NCBI GenBank assembly: GCA_964415525.1 | Contig: CAYQAS010000007.1 | Span: 1 to 64,000, forward strand | From: CAZPUI01 sp964415525 | GTDB taxonomy: Bacteria; Acidobacteriota; Holophagae; Holophagales; Holophagaceae | Direction: 5' to 3' | DNA: 64,000 bases | Shown here: positions 51,708-60,728 of the stretch, piece by piece | Layout of the letters: each line of letters begins with the position of its first letter | Numbering within the stretch: the stretch's first letter is position 1 | Notes under the pieces: generated by a model | Told to the model about the DNA's origin: nothing | The model's database searches: none | What the model saw: only the letters and a program-made list of their open reading frames with translations | Program-made: the position numbers and the translations under genes

Positions 51708-54700
51708 CTACCGGATCTGCTTCATCAGCTCCGCCACCGCAGCCTCGAGCTGCAGGTCCTTCCCGGCGCTGGCAGTATCAGCGGTGTTGGCCACCTGGAT
51801 GTCCGGAACGGTCTGTCGGTTCTCCAGAAACTGGCCATTGGCGTTCTTCACGCCCACGGGGACGGTGCCCCAGCGCAGGGTCGGATCCTGCAGCATCTCC
51901 CACCCGGCGAAGCTGCAGGTGCCGGGAACCGGCATGCCGATGAGCTTGCCGAGGCCCAGCTGCTGGATGGCGCAGGCGTAGCAGTGGCCGTCGCTGTAGT
52001 TGGCCTCGTTGACGAGGCTGATGCTGGGTTTGGTCCAGCGGAAGTTCGGCTCGAACCCCGTGGCGCGGGTGTCGGTGCCGTAGGTGAAGAAGGCCTTGCC
52101 GCTGAGGAACATGGTGAGGTCCGCCACCAGGTCGCCGCCGCCGTTGTTGCGGGTGTCCACCACCAGCCCGGCCCGTTCGGCGAAGCGGCCCATGGCCTCC
52201 TCGAAGACGGTGCGGTAGGCGCCGTCATTCATGCCGGGGATGTGCACGTAGCCGAGCTTGCCGCCGCTCAAACGCTCCACCTCGTCGCGGTTCCGCTTCA
52301 CCCAGCGCTGGTAGAGCAGACGGCTTTCCTCGCCCAGGCTGATGGGCTTCACCACGGCATCCACCGTCGTCTCTCCGGATTTCAAAGTCACCAGCGTGCG
52401 TCGCCCCGCCTTGCGATTGAAGCTCGCGGCCAGATCCCGGTCGGCGGTCAGGGGCTCACCATCCAGCGCCATGATCAACGTGCCCGGCTTCACTCCGAGC
52501 CCGTCTTTGTCCAGCGGACCGCCCTTGAGGACTTCCACGATCTTCACGCCGTCGCCCTGGTAGGCGGGATCCAGCAGCACACCGAGGCTGGCGGTGGCAT
52601 CTCCCAGCGGATTCATGGGGTTGTAGCTCGTCCCGCAATGGCTGACGTTGAGTTCCCCCAGCATCTCGCTCAGCAGTTCCGCAAACTCGTGGTTGTTGCT
52701 GATGTGCGGCAGGTGCTTCGCGTAGACCGCTTTGAGGCCGTCCCAGTCGGCACCGTGGTGACCGGCGGTGTAGAAGGCGGTCTTCGTGCGCCGCCAGACA
52801 TGCTCGAACATGGCGCGCCGCTCCGCCGCCACATCCAGGGTGGCTTCCCCCTGGGGCGCGATGGGGTCGCGCTTGGCGGTGGCGGGATCGATCTTCGACA
52901 GGCTGCCATCCGCCAGCAGCAGGAGATTCTTCTGCTCCTTGTCCCACTCCAGGTGGGCGCTGTTGGCGTTCAGGGTCAGCACCAGCTTCGCTTCCCGGGT
53001 GCGCAGGCTGGTGGACCAGAGGTTCAGGCCCTTCTCGAAGCGCGCCAGGGCGTAGAGGGTCTCGCCATCCTTGCTGAGCAACACATCCCCCAGGCTCGCG
53101 GAATGCAGCGTCAGCCGAGCCTTGCGGTGCTCCAGCCCCTCCAGATCGAAGCTCAGCGGCTCCACCTTGGGTTCGGGTTTGGCCTCCGGCTTGGCATCCT
53201 TCTTCTCATCCTTTTTGTCGTCCTTCTTCTCCTCGCCCTCCTTGACCAGGGCCAGTTCCTCCTTGGTCAGGCGGAAGCGGTCCCAGGCGTCCTGGGTGAA
53301 GAAGAGGGCGTAGGCATCCTGCTGGCTGGGGCCGCTCTGGGCCACGGGCTTGAGGCCATCCCGATTGCTGGTCCAGAGCATGGCCTTGCCGCCCAATATC
53401 CACTGGGCGTTGCCGTCGTTGAAGCCGCTCTGGGTGAGGTTCACGACGCCGCCCTTGCCATCGGCGCGCACGAGGCCGATCTCACCGGGGGCGATGCCCG
53501 GCAGGGAGAGATCGAACAGGATCCAGCGGCTGTCAGGGCTCCACCGGTAGGCGTGGCCGCCTTCGGACTGGCTGAAGATCGCCTGTTCCGTGAGCAGGGT
53601 GCGGGTCTGCTTGGACTCCAAGTTAAGAATGCGGAGTCGGCGCCCCGCCTCGATGTAGGCCAGCTCCTTGCCATCCGGAGATAGCTGGGGCTGATCGGCA
53701 TCGACTTCGCCTCCCACCAGCAGCGACTCCTTGAGCTGGGTGGCGGCGTGGAAGTGGCGTTCGTCGGCGCGCACGCGGCGGGTCTCGAAGATGGACCAGC
53801 GCCCGTTCCGCTCCGAGGCGTAGACAAGTCCCTTGCCGTCCGGGGTGAAGGTCACGCCCCGCTCCGCCTCCGCCGTGCGGGTGATCCGCTTCGTGAGCCC
53901 GCCCTCCACCGCCGTGGCAAAGACCTCGCCCCGGAAAAGGTAGGCCACTTCCCTGCCGCTCGGGGAGACCGCCAGCTCCTTGAGCCCTCCCGCCACTGGC
54001 AGCACACGGGTGTCTTCGCCCTTCAGATCCAGGGGAATGGTGACGGGCACGCGCCTGGGTTGGGCACCCGCCTTCTGGGTGTAGATCCCGCCATCGAAGC
54101 CGAAGCAGAGGGTGCCATCCACCGCCGCGCTCAGGAAGCGCACGGGGTGCTGCTTGAAGTGCGTCAGCTGCACCGCGGGGCCACCCTTCAGGGAACGTCT
54201 GTGGACATTGAAAGTGCCGCCCTCCTCGCTCAGGTAGACGAAAGCCTGGTCGCCCTCCACCAGCACAGGGTTGCGGTCCTCGCCGGGAAAGGTGGTGAGC
54301 TTCCGGTGCGCGCCCGCCTTCACATCCCACATCCAGATGTCCCGGGCGGCGGCACTGGTGTGGTGCTTGCGCCAGGGATTCTCGCCGGCCTTCTGATCCT
54401 GATAGAGCAGGAAACGGCCGTCCCGGCTCATGCTCACCGCCTCCGCAGGCGTGGTCAGCAGCTGTTCCAGGCGCCCGCCGCGCACGGGCACGGTGTAGAG
54501 CTCCGGCTGGGAGCCCGTGGGGAAGAGGCGGTTGGCGGCGGTGTCCTGCCGGGCGGCGCTGAAGATCACCTTCGTGCCATCCGGTGTGAAGGCATAGGGT
54601 GTCTCGTTCGCGGAATGGAAGGTCAGGCGCTTCGCCAGACCACCCTCCGCGGGCATCACGTAGACGTCAAAATTGCCGCTGCGGTCGCTGGCGAAGGCGA

Positions 54701-54929
54701 TCCACTTGCCATCAGGGCTCCACACCGGCTGGGTGTCGTGAGCCTCATGGGTGGTCAGAGGCACCGCTGCACCACCAGCTGCAGGGACACGATAGAGGTC
54801 GCCGCGGTAGGTGAAGGCGATGGTGCGGCCGTCTGGGGATAGCGCGGGCGTGCGCATCCAGCCTGGATCTGCGGGTGCCGCGGCCAAGGTGAATGCAGCA
54901 AGGGAGAGGGCAAGAGAGGGGAGTCGCAT
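51708..54929 (-). CDS. Tricorn-type S41 protease, secreted
   Basis: This is a 1073-residue protein. The ATG at 54929 begins a signal peptide (MRLPSLALSLAAFTLAAAP); an in-frame ATG 14 codons upstream lies beyond a hairpin. The N-terminal ~650 residues are WD/TolB-like beta-propeller repeats (SPDGRTIAF, SPDGKWIAF, TPDGTKVIF), then a Lys/Glu/Asp-rich charged linker. A helical lid, a PDZ-like domain and the S41 catalytic core follow. The tricorn triad and its neighbours are in place: His764 (NVSHCG), Ser979-Asp980 (NYSDGH) and Glu1036 (LENRQTVPD). It probably degrades peptides in the periplasm or outside. It is monocistronic. Confidence 0.92.
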   Translation of the reverse strand: MRLPSLALSLAAFTLAAAPADPGWMRTPALSPDGRTIAFTYRGDLYRVPAAGGAAVPLTTHEAHDTQPVWSPDGKWIAFASDRSGNFDVYVMPAEGGLAKRLTFHSANETPYAFTPDGTKVIFSAARQDTAANRLFPTGSQPELYTVPVRGGRLEQLLTTPAEAVSMSRDGRFLLYQDQKAGENPWRKHHTSAAARDIWMWDVKAGAHRKLTTFPGEDRNPVLVEGDQAFVYLSEEGGTFNVHRRSLKGGPAVQLTHFKQHPVRFLSAAVDGTLCFGFDGGIYTQKAGAQPRRVPVTIPLDLKGEDTRVLPVAGGLKELAVSPSGREVAYLFRGEVFATAVEGGLTKRITRTAEAERGVTFTPDGKGLVYASERNGRWSIFETRRVRADERHFHAATQLKESLLVGGEVDADQPQLSPDGKELAYIEAGRRLRILNLESKQTRTLLTEQAIFSQSEGGHAYRWSPDSRWILFDLSLPGIAPGEIGLVRADGKGGVVNLTQSGFNDGNAQWILGGKAMLWTSNRDGLKPVAQSGPSQQDAYALFFTQDAWDRFRLTKEELALVKEGEEKKDDKKDEKKDAKPEAKPEPKVEPLSFDLEGLEHRKARLTLHSASLGDVLLSKDGETLYALARFEKGLNLWSTSLRTREAKLVLTLNANSAHLEWDKEQKNLLLLADGSLSKIDPATAKRDPIAPQGEATLDVAAERRAMFEHVWRRTKTAFYTAGHHGADWDGLKAVYAKHLPHISNNHEFAELLSEMLGELNVSHCGTSYNPMNPLGDATASLGVLLDPAYQGDGVKIVEVLKGGPLDKDGLGVKPGTLIMALDGEPLTADRDLAASFNRKAGRRTLVTLKSGETTVDAVVKPISLGEESRLLYQRWVKRNRDEVERLSGGKLGYVHIPGMNDGAYRTVFEEAMGRFAERAGLVVDTRNNGGGDLVADLTMFLSGKAFFTYGTDTRATGFEPNFRWTKPSISLVNEANYSDGHCYACAIQQLGLGKLIGMPVPGTCSFAGWEMLQDPTLRWGTVPVGVKNANGQFLENRQTVPDIQVANTADTASAGKDLQLEAAVAELMKQIR

Positions 54930-54941
54930 GAGCACCGCCGG

Positions 54942-54966
54942 AAAGGCCTCGTGACACGAGGCCTTT
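54942..54966 (-). promoter_or_regulatory. Perfect hairpin in the leader of the tricorn-type protease gene
   Basis: The arms AAAGGCCTCGTG and CACGAGGCCTTT (12 bp) flank one base, and the hairpin ends 13 bases upstream of the ATG at 54929. On the minus strand it looks like a terminator ending in CCTTT, but no gene precedes it on that strand within about 50 bp of start. It could be an attenuator or a translation-control element covering the weak CGGCGG ribosome site. Confidence 0.5.
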
Positions 54967-55021
54967 AGCATACGGAGGCTCCCCTCGCTTGGGATAGCCG
55001 CGGCGTGTTCATAATGAGGAC

Positions 55022-55861
55022 ATGTCCATCGTTCACACAGGCCTGGCCCTCCCGGCGCCCCTGACCTTGGTCACCTTCCTGACCATGGGCCTTGCACTGC
55101 TGTTTGGGCTCTGGAGGATCCGCTGGGCCTTCATTCCCGCAGGCGTGGCCCTGGTGGGCGCCGGGATTGTCGGCCATCTGAACAGTGCGAGTGCCCTTGC
55201 GCTGGCGTTGGGGGGAGGGCTCGTCTGGATTCGGACCCGCGGCCCGGTCAGGTTCCGTGGCTGGGCCCTCGCCGGTCTCGCCTTGCTGGTGCTCTCCATG
55301 GGACTGCACCTCGTACCGGGCTTCCACACGGAGCAGATCTTCGAGGGACCGCTTTCGCCCCGCAGCGGGTCCTTCACCCTTCGATGGAACCTGGATAAAG
55401 CCTGCGCGGGAATGCTTCTGCTAATGGCGGGAATCCCCACCTCCCGCCCAGAAGGTCAACGCAAGCTTTGGGCCTGGGCCGCACTTCCCCTCGCGGCCAC
55501 GATCCTCATCGCCTCGACCCTCGGGACCTACGTCTGGGATCCGAAGGTGCCAAGCATCTGGCCCGCCTGGCTCCTGGCCAACCTCTGCTTCGTCTGCATC
55601 CCGGAGGAGGCGCTTTTCCGGATGACACTGCAGCCTGCCCTGGAGCAGGCCTTCGACTCGCCCTGGATGGCCCTGGTGGTCACCAGCCTCTTCTTCGGCC
55701 TGGCCCACGCCCAGGGTGGTTGGCTCTACTGCCTGGTGGCCATCTTCGCCGGCCTCGCCTATGGGCTGGCCTACCAGGTGCGGCGCGTCCCGTGGCATCC
55801 GGTGGCGCTGCACCTGGGGCTCAACGCCCTGCACTTCTTCCTGTTTGCCTATCCCGCCTGA
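55022..55861 (+). CDS. CPBP-family intramembrane metalloprotease
   Basis: This is a 279-residue membrane protein with about eight hydrophobic helices. It has the CPBP (CAAX protease / Abi) motifs: PEEALFR (Glu-Glu...Arg) in one helix, FGLAHAQGG with the first metal His, and HLGLNALHFF with the second His and Asn near the C-terminus. Such proteases act on membrane proteins or prenylated peptides; the substrate here is unknown. The ATG at 55022 is divergent from the tricorn-type gene. Its stop lies 3 bp from that of the convergent ferredoxin gene. Confidence 0.87.
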   Translation: MSIVHTGLALPAPLTLVTFLTMGLALLFGLWRIRWAFIPAGVALVGAGIVGHLNSASALALALGGGLVWIRTRGPVRFRGWALAGLALLVLSMGLHLVPGFHTEQIFEGPLSPRSGSFTLRWNLDKACAGMLLLMAGIPTSRPEGQRKLWAWAALPLAATILIASTLGTYVWDPKVPSIWPAWLLANLCFVCIPEEALFRMTLQPALEQAFDSPWMALVVTSLFFGLAHAQGGWLYCLVAIFAGLAYGLAYQVRRVPWHPVALHLGLNALHFFLFAYPA

Positions 55862-55864
55862 GCC

Positions 55865-56704
55865 TCAGACCCAGGCTTCCTGCTTGATGCTGCCGTCGAT
55901 CCCGACGACTAACGCCTTTACCGGCACCTTGCGGGTGGCCTGGGCCACAGCCTGCTGCGCCATGCGCAGGAGCCCGCCGCAGCAGGGCACTTCCATGATC
56001 ATGACGGTCAGGGTGTTGATCTGGCCCTGATCCACCAGCGCCGTGAGCTTGTCGAGGTAGACCTGCTGGTTCGTGTCCAGCTTCGGGCAGGCGATGGCGA
56101 GTTTCTTCCCCGCAAGGTGGGTCTGATTGAAGTCCGCCATGGCGAAGGCGACGCAGTCGGCCGCCAGCAGCAGGTCCGCCTTCTGGAAGGCGGGGTTCAT
56201 GGGGCTGATGAGGTGGAGCTGTACGGGCCACTGGGTGAGCTGGCTCACCAGGCCCTCCCGCGGCTCGGCCCCGATCTGGGTGGGGATGCTAGGGCGTTCG
56301 ATGGTGCGGGCGGCGGAACCGGGGCAACCACATTCCATGGCTTTCTCCTTGTAGTTGGGGATCGGGTGTTGGAGTTCGTTCAGGTAGGCGAGGGCGGTGT
56401 TCAGGAAGGTCGTCTGGCCGTGTTCGTAGAGGTGCTTCAGGTGCGCCTTCAGCGTGTTCGCGCCCTTGGGGAGGATGTTGTCCAGGGTCAGGCGCTCGTC
56501 GTAGGGTTCGGCCTCCCGCTCAATCACGGTGATGGCGCCCACCGGACAAGAGCCGACGCAGGCGCCCAGGCCGTCGCAGGTAATGTCCGAGATGAGCCGG
56601 GCCTTTCCATCGATCATCTGCAGCGCACCCTCAGGGCAGCCTTCGCAGCATTCCCCGCAGCCATTGCAGAGCTCCTCGTCGATGGTGATGATCTGGCGCA
56701 GCAT
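55865..56704 (-). CDS. Two-cluster [4Fe-4S] ferredoxin with C-terminal CCG-type domain
   Basis: This is a 279-residue protein. The first 62 residues hold two ferredoxin motifs: CNGCGECCEGCPEGAL (first cluster) and CDGLGACVGSCPVGAI (second). A linker with a further ECGCPGS group follows. The C-terminal half is a Rossmann-like domain with LLLAADCVAFA, IACPKLD and VPCCGGLL, which could bind another cluster. It is found in anaerobe genomes as an orphan electron-transfer protein; I do not know a defined role. The ATG at 56704 has GGAGG upstream. The perfect FNR-type site 47 bp upstream suggests induction under low oxygen. Confidence 0.85.
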   Translation of the reverse strand: MLRQIITIDEELCNGCGECCEGCPEGALQMIDGKARLISDITCDGLGACVGSCPVGAITVIEREAEPYDERLTLDNILPKGANTLKAHLKHLYEHGQTTFLNTALAYLNELQHPIPNYKEKAMECGCPGSAARTIERPSIPTQIGAEPREGLVSQLTQWPVQLHLISPMNPAFQKADLLLAADCVAFAMADFNQTHLAGKKLAIACPKLDTNQQVYLDKLTALVDQGQINTLTVMIMEVPCCGGLLRMAQQAVAQATRKVPVKALVVGIDGSIKQEAWV

Positions 56705-56750
56705 GGCGGCCTCCGTGAACCCAAGGATCGGATGCCTCCAATCGCCCCGC

Positions 56751-56766
56751 CTTGATGCGCATCAAG
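56751..56766. promoter_or_regulatory. Perfect FNR/CRP-family binding site
   Basis: The 16-bp palindrome CTTGATGCGCATCAAG contains TTGAT-N4-ATCAA, the exact FNR consensus. It lies 47 bp upstream of the ferredoxin start and 24 bp upstream of the divergent 710-residue protein, so it could activate one and repress the other. The iron-sulfur product fits anaerobic control. The regulator itself is not in the window. Confidence 0.7.
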
Positions 56767-56789
56767 CGAACGCACACGTACCATGAGCC

Positions 56790-58922
56790 ATGCTCCCGCC
56801 TCCGCCCCAAACCACCCCGGCACCCTCCCCGTTGGAAGCTGCGGCCCTGCAGCTCTGCACCCAAACGGCAGCCTCCCTGGGATGGGAGGCATCTCCAAAT
56901 CCCGAACGGTGGAAGGCCCTGCGCGGTCAGACGACCGCCTGCCTGTCCCTCTGCGTCGCCACCCTGCATGAAGACAGCCGGGCCCTCCCGCTGCTCGAGG
57001 CGGCCCTCGGCGCCTTGGAATGTGCCCTGGGCGCTGAGCAGGCTGGCACGCGGCGCTTCACCCTGGCGGCTTCGCGATTGAGCGAGCAGTGGCGCACCAC
57101 CCAGAAGGCCTGGGGACCCAAGGCCGTCCAACGTCTGCCGGACCTTGAAGCCTTGGGAATCCTGGGATCCCTGGGCGGCCTACGCGCCACGCCCTGGCGG
57201 GACGAGGCGCTCCGCATCCGCATCGCTACGGAGCCGTCCCATCCACGCCTCGAAAAGGACCTGGCCGCCGCGGTGGAGGACCACTATGGCCCTTGGCTCA
57301 CCCCTGCCGAAGTGGAGCCCATGCTGATCTTTTGTGGCCATCTGGCACGGCTCTGGCGATCGGAACGCTCGGATCGCACCCTCACCCAGCGGGTCCGGCC
57401 CCTCGGTCTCAAGCAGGATGCCCATCGCGTGTGGCGCCTGGCAGCCCTCCAGGGCGACGAGCACCTCCGCACGGACCTGACCGCCCTGCTGGATCGCCTG
57501 GACGCCGCCACCTTGGCGGAACAGGGGGACCTGGAGCCCGTGTGCCATCTCGTGGAAGCCCTGAAGGGTGGCCCCTTGTCGAGGCCGTCGACCCGGCTGC
57601 TGCAGCGGCTGGATGCCCACCTCACCAAGCTGAGGACGCCTCGCGTCCAGCGCCTTCGCATCGCCACCCTCCTGGAAGCCTGGGACCGCGTCGCCGAATT
57701 GCTCCGAGAGAACCTTACGGAAGCCAGCGGTCCGGAAGCCCTCATGGCGGCCCTCGGGGCGGCAGAAGCCCACTTGCGCGAGCACCCCGATGCTTCCCTT
57801 CTGGACCTGGGCACGCTGAAGTTGAAGGCTGCCGTACGAATCGCCTCCTCCGACCTCGCCGCACGCCTGGAAACCTGGACAGCACTGCAGCAGGCGGCGG
57901 GTCACGGTGAGGAGGTCGAGGCGCTGATCCAGCTCCGATTGAGCCTGGAAACGCCCGAGGGCCCAGGGCTCCCCTCCCTGCTAGCCCAGCTCAAACGATG
58001 GCGCCAACTCACGGCTTACCTGGGGGCCCCGCGCCCACGGGAAAGCGCCCAGACGTTGGGCTGGCGCTTTCAGGCAGCCCTCGGATTAGGACATGAGCCC
58101 GAAGCCATGGGATGGCTCGCCGCATGGTGCACCGCCGTTCTGGACGTGCCCGAACCCCCAGCCCTTCCAGGTGTGGCTTCCGCCCTTGCCCGGAACCAGC
58201 TTCCCGCCGAAGCCCTTCGAGCCCTGGCCGACCGTCATGGCGCCAAAGTGATGCCAGGCCAAACCGCCCTCCTGACTCGCGAACCTTGGCGGCTGCTCAT
58301 CGCCCTCGATCCCGACGCTCCGCAAAACCTCCTGCCCGGCAAGCTGGAAGAGGGCCTGCGCTGGCGTTGGAGCCGCCTGCCCAGCGGAAGCGCCCGCAGA
58401 CAGGCCCTCGAGAAACTCATTGAGGAAGGCGATGCGCGGCTCGGGACCACGCACCCGCTGGTGGCGGAGTTCCTGATGGACCTCGCCGACCACCTTGAGC
58501 TAGATGGGATCCCATCGGCAGAGCGCGCCGTCCGCATCCTGGAGGTCGCCCCCCCGGGTCACGAGCGGATGCTGGCCAAGGCCCTGATGACCCTGGCGAG
58601 CCTTTCCAGCGCCACCGACGGTCGGCGCATGGAGCAGAGCCTGCGCCGCCTGATGGATCTGCTCAGCACCCTCCCGACCCTGGATGGCGAGGTCGCCCAG
58701 TGGGCAACGGATCTGCCGCCCTTGCTATTGCTGCACCTGTGGCGTGAGCAGCGCCTGGATGAACTGGCCGCGGTGGGCCCCCGTGTCACCACGATCGTCC
58801 AACGTGCCGACTCCACGGGAGTCAAGTCCATCGACCTCGAGGCCTCGCTCCAATCCCTGGCTCGGGTGGCCCGTTTTCAGTCGATCCTGCGAACTGCAGG
58901 AGTGGAAGCACCCTCCCGCTGA
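56790..58922 (+). CDS. Large helical protein of unknown function
   Basis: This is a 710-residue protein, rich in Leu, Ala, Arg and Glu, with no signal peptide or membrane helix. The pattern of short amphipathic helices (for example LEKDLAAAVEDHYGPW, RVQRLRIATLLEAWDRVAELL) suggests a TPR- or HEAT-like solenoid, but I see no diagnostic repeat. The C-terminal part includes TTHPLVAEFLMDLADHLELDG. I do not recognise the family. The ATG at 56790 has a poor ribosome site, so the start is uncertain. The FNR-type palindrome sits 24 bp upstream, where it would overlap this gene's promoter. Confidence 0.7.
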   Translation: MLPPPPQTTPAPSPLEAAALQLCTQTAASLGWEASPNPERWKALRGQTTACLSLCVATLHEDSRALPLLEAALGALECALGAEQAGTRRFTLAASRLSEQWRTTQKAWGPKAVQRLPDLEALGILGSLGGLRATPWRDEALRIRIATEPSHPRLEKDLAAAVEDHYGPWLTPAEVEPMLIFCGHLARLWRSERSDRTLTQRVRPLGLKQDAHRVWRLAALQGDEHLRTDLTALLDRLDAATLAEQGDLEPVCHLVEALKGGPLSRPSTRLLQRLDAHLTKLRTPRVQRLRIATLLEAWDRVAELLRENLTEASGPEALMAALGAAEAHLREHPDASLLDLGTLKLKAAVRIASSDLAARLETWTALQQAAGHGEEVEALIQLRLSLETPEGPGLPSLLAQLKRWRQLTAYLGAPRPRESAQTLGWRFQAALGLGHEPEAMGWLAAWCTAVLDVPEPPALPGVASALARNQLPAEALRALADRHGAKVMPGQTALLTREPWRLLIALDPDAPQNLLPGKLEEGLRWRWSRLPSGSARRQALEKLIEEGDARLGTTHPLVAEFLMDLADHLELDGIPSAERAVRILEVAPPGHERMLAKALMTLASLSSATDGRRMEQSLRRLMDLLSTLPTLDGEVAQWATDLPPLLLLHLWREQRLDELAAVGPRVTTIVQRADSTGVKSIDLEASLQSLARVARFQSILRTAGVEAPSR

Positions 58923-59006
58923 AGGGTAAAAACCTGCATCGACGGGCGAGGCCTGCCATCGGGTGGTCGATGGCTGGCGGGTCCATAGCACTTTCCGGAC
59001 GGATCC

Positions 59007-60437
59007 CTACTCCGCGACAGACACGACGTTCTGCTTCTCGCCGAAGTGCTCGGGGGGGTAGATGTAGTCCAGATCGAAGCAGGCGGTGCAGAAGTCCTGG
59101 CGCCGCTCGGGCAGCAGACCGTCGAAGTCGCCGACTTCCAGGTAGGTCAGGCTGTCCACGCCGAGGTAGGCCTGGATCTCGGCCTCGCTCATGCGGTTGG
59201 CGATGAGCTCATCGCGAGTGGGCGTGTCGATGCCGTAGAAGCAGGAGCCGATCACCTTGGGGGAGCCGATGCGGATGTGCACCTCCGCGGCGCCCGCCTT
59301 GCGGATCATCGCGACGATCTTCCGAAGACTGGTGCCGCGCACGATGGAATCGTCCACCAGCACCACGCGCTTGCCGGGGAAGAAGTCCGGCAGCGGATTG
59401 AACTTCTGCTGCACGCCCTCGTCCCGGGCCTTCTGGGTGGGCTTGATGAAGGTGCGGCCCACGTAGTGGTTGCGCAGGAGGCCCATGCCGAATTCCGCCC
59501 CCTTGGCCTTGGCATAGCCCAGGGCCACGAAGTTGGAGGAGTCCGGAACCGGCATCACCACGAGGTTGTCGTTGGAGAGGGCGCCGTCTTTGGCCGCCAG
59601 GCAGGCGCCGATGCGCTCCCGGGCCTGGTAGACCCGCTCACCGAAATCCACGCTGTCGGGGCGGCTGAAGTAGATGAGCTCGAAGACGCAGTGGCGGGGC
59701 CGGAGCGGCGCGTGCCGCACGGTGGTGACCGGCTTGCCCGACTCCATGCGCAGGATCTCGCCGGGCTTCACCTCGCGCACCAGCGTCGCACCGATGATGC
59801 CGAAGCCACAGGACTCGGAGGCGAAGACGGAGCCTTCGCTCGGCTGCTCGCCCTGGCCGTCCCAGCTCAGATGGCCCATGACGAAGGGCCGGAAGCCGTG
59901 GGGATCGCGGAAGGCATATAGCTTGTCGCGCCACATCAGGAGCGTGGAGAACGCACCTTTCAGTTCGTCCTGGGCCTTGGCGATGCTGTCCTCGATGCTC
60001 AGGTTCTGGCGCACGTGATACATGGCGATCAGGCGACCGATGAGCTCGGCGTCGTTGTCGCTCTTGAAGGTCACGCCCTCGGATTCCAGACGCGTGCGCA
60101 GCTCGCCATAGTTGATGAGGTCGCCGTTGGAGCTGATGGCCATGATCGGGCCCTGAGCCAGTTCGATGGTGTGGGGCTGGGCATTCACGATGTCGCTACC
60201 CCCGGCGGTGGGATAGCGCACGTGGCCGATGGCGATGGTGCCGGAGAGGCGCGCCTGGACCTCCTCGTCCAGCACGTTCTTCACCAGGCCCATGCCCTTG
60301 TGAGCATTGATGCGGCCCTTGGCATCCCGGGCGGCGGCACCGCAGCTCTCCTGGCCCCGGTGCTGGATCGCGAACAGGATGGACGAGACGAGCCCCGAGG
60401 CTCCTTCGGCTTCAAAGACACCGGCAACACCGCACAT
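59007..60437 (-). CDS. purF: Amidophosphoribosyltransferase PurF
   Basis: PurF catalyses the first step of purine synthesis, making phosphoribosylamine from PRPP and glutamine. It has 476 residues. The ATG at 60437 (AGGAGGG upstream) places Cys at residue 2 (MCGVAGVF), which becomes the N-terminal glutaminase nucleophile after Met removal. An upstream in-frame ATG would destroy this. The N-terminal glutaminase has AIQHRGQESCGAA, SSNGDLINY and SDNDAE. The C-terminal PRPP loop is VLVDDSIVRGTS at about 360. Late cysteines (GSCFYGID, FCTACFDLDY) match the iron-sulfur-type PurF. The 291-bp gap upstream (60438-60728) holds its promoter and nothing else I can name. Confidence 0.96.
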   Translation of the reverse strand: MCGVAGVFEAEGASGLVSSILFAIQHRGQESCGAAARDAKGRINAHKGMGLVKNVLDEEVQARLSGTIAIGHVRYPTAGGSDIVNAQPHTIELAQGPIMAISSNGDLINYGELRTRLESEGVTFKSDNDAELIGRLIAMYHVRQNLSIEDSIAKAQDELKGAFSTLLMWRDKLYAFRDPHGFRPFVMGHLSWDGQGEQPSEGSVFASESCGFGIIGATLVREVKPGEILRMESGKPVTTVRHAPLRPRHCVFELIYFSRPDSVDFGERVYQARERIGACLAAKDGALSNDNLVVMPVPDSSNFVALGYAKAKGAEFGMGLLRNHYVGRTFIKPTQKARDEGVQQKFNPLPDFFPGKRVVLVDDSIVRGTSLRKIVAMIRKAGAAEVHIRIGSPKVIGSCFYGIDTPTRDELIANRMSEAEIQAYLGVDSLTYLEVGDFDGLLPERRQDFCTACFDLDYIYPPEHFGEKQNVVSVAE

Positions 60438-60728
60438 GGGACCCTCCTGAAAAACGGACCGCCGCGGTTCCGGGATGCACGAACCCGGACCGGGCGGAAC
60501 GACCAGGATACCAAGGGAAAGGCGGATTCCCGAGGCTGGATCCATCACGACAGGCCTGCGCCCGAAGCGGTAAATTTTCATACCTGCCAAGGAAATTTAA
60601 CGGCCGCATCGCCACCCTTCCTGACGCCGAACCGCAACAACCATGCACTGCGGGGCAAAGCAGCCAGGAGGCAGACGGGTGTTGATCCGGCTGGAGCAGA
60701 TCGGGTCGCCCGTTCCCGCGGGAACGGC

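Noticed and set aside
60711..60726. Palindrome CGTTCCCGCGGGAACG after the hydrolase stop
   Set aside because: The stem has no loop room and no T-run; as a terminator it is too weak to call.
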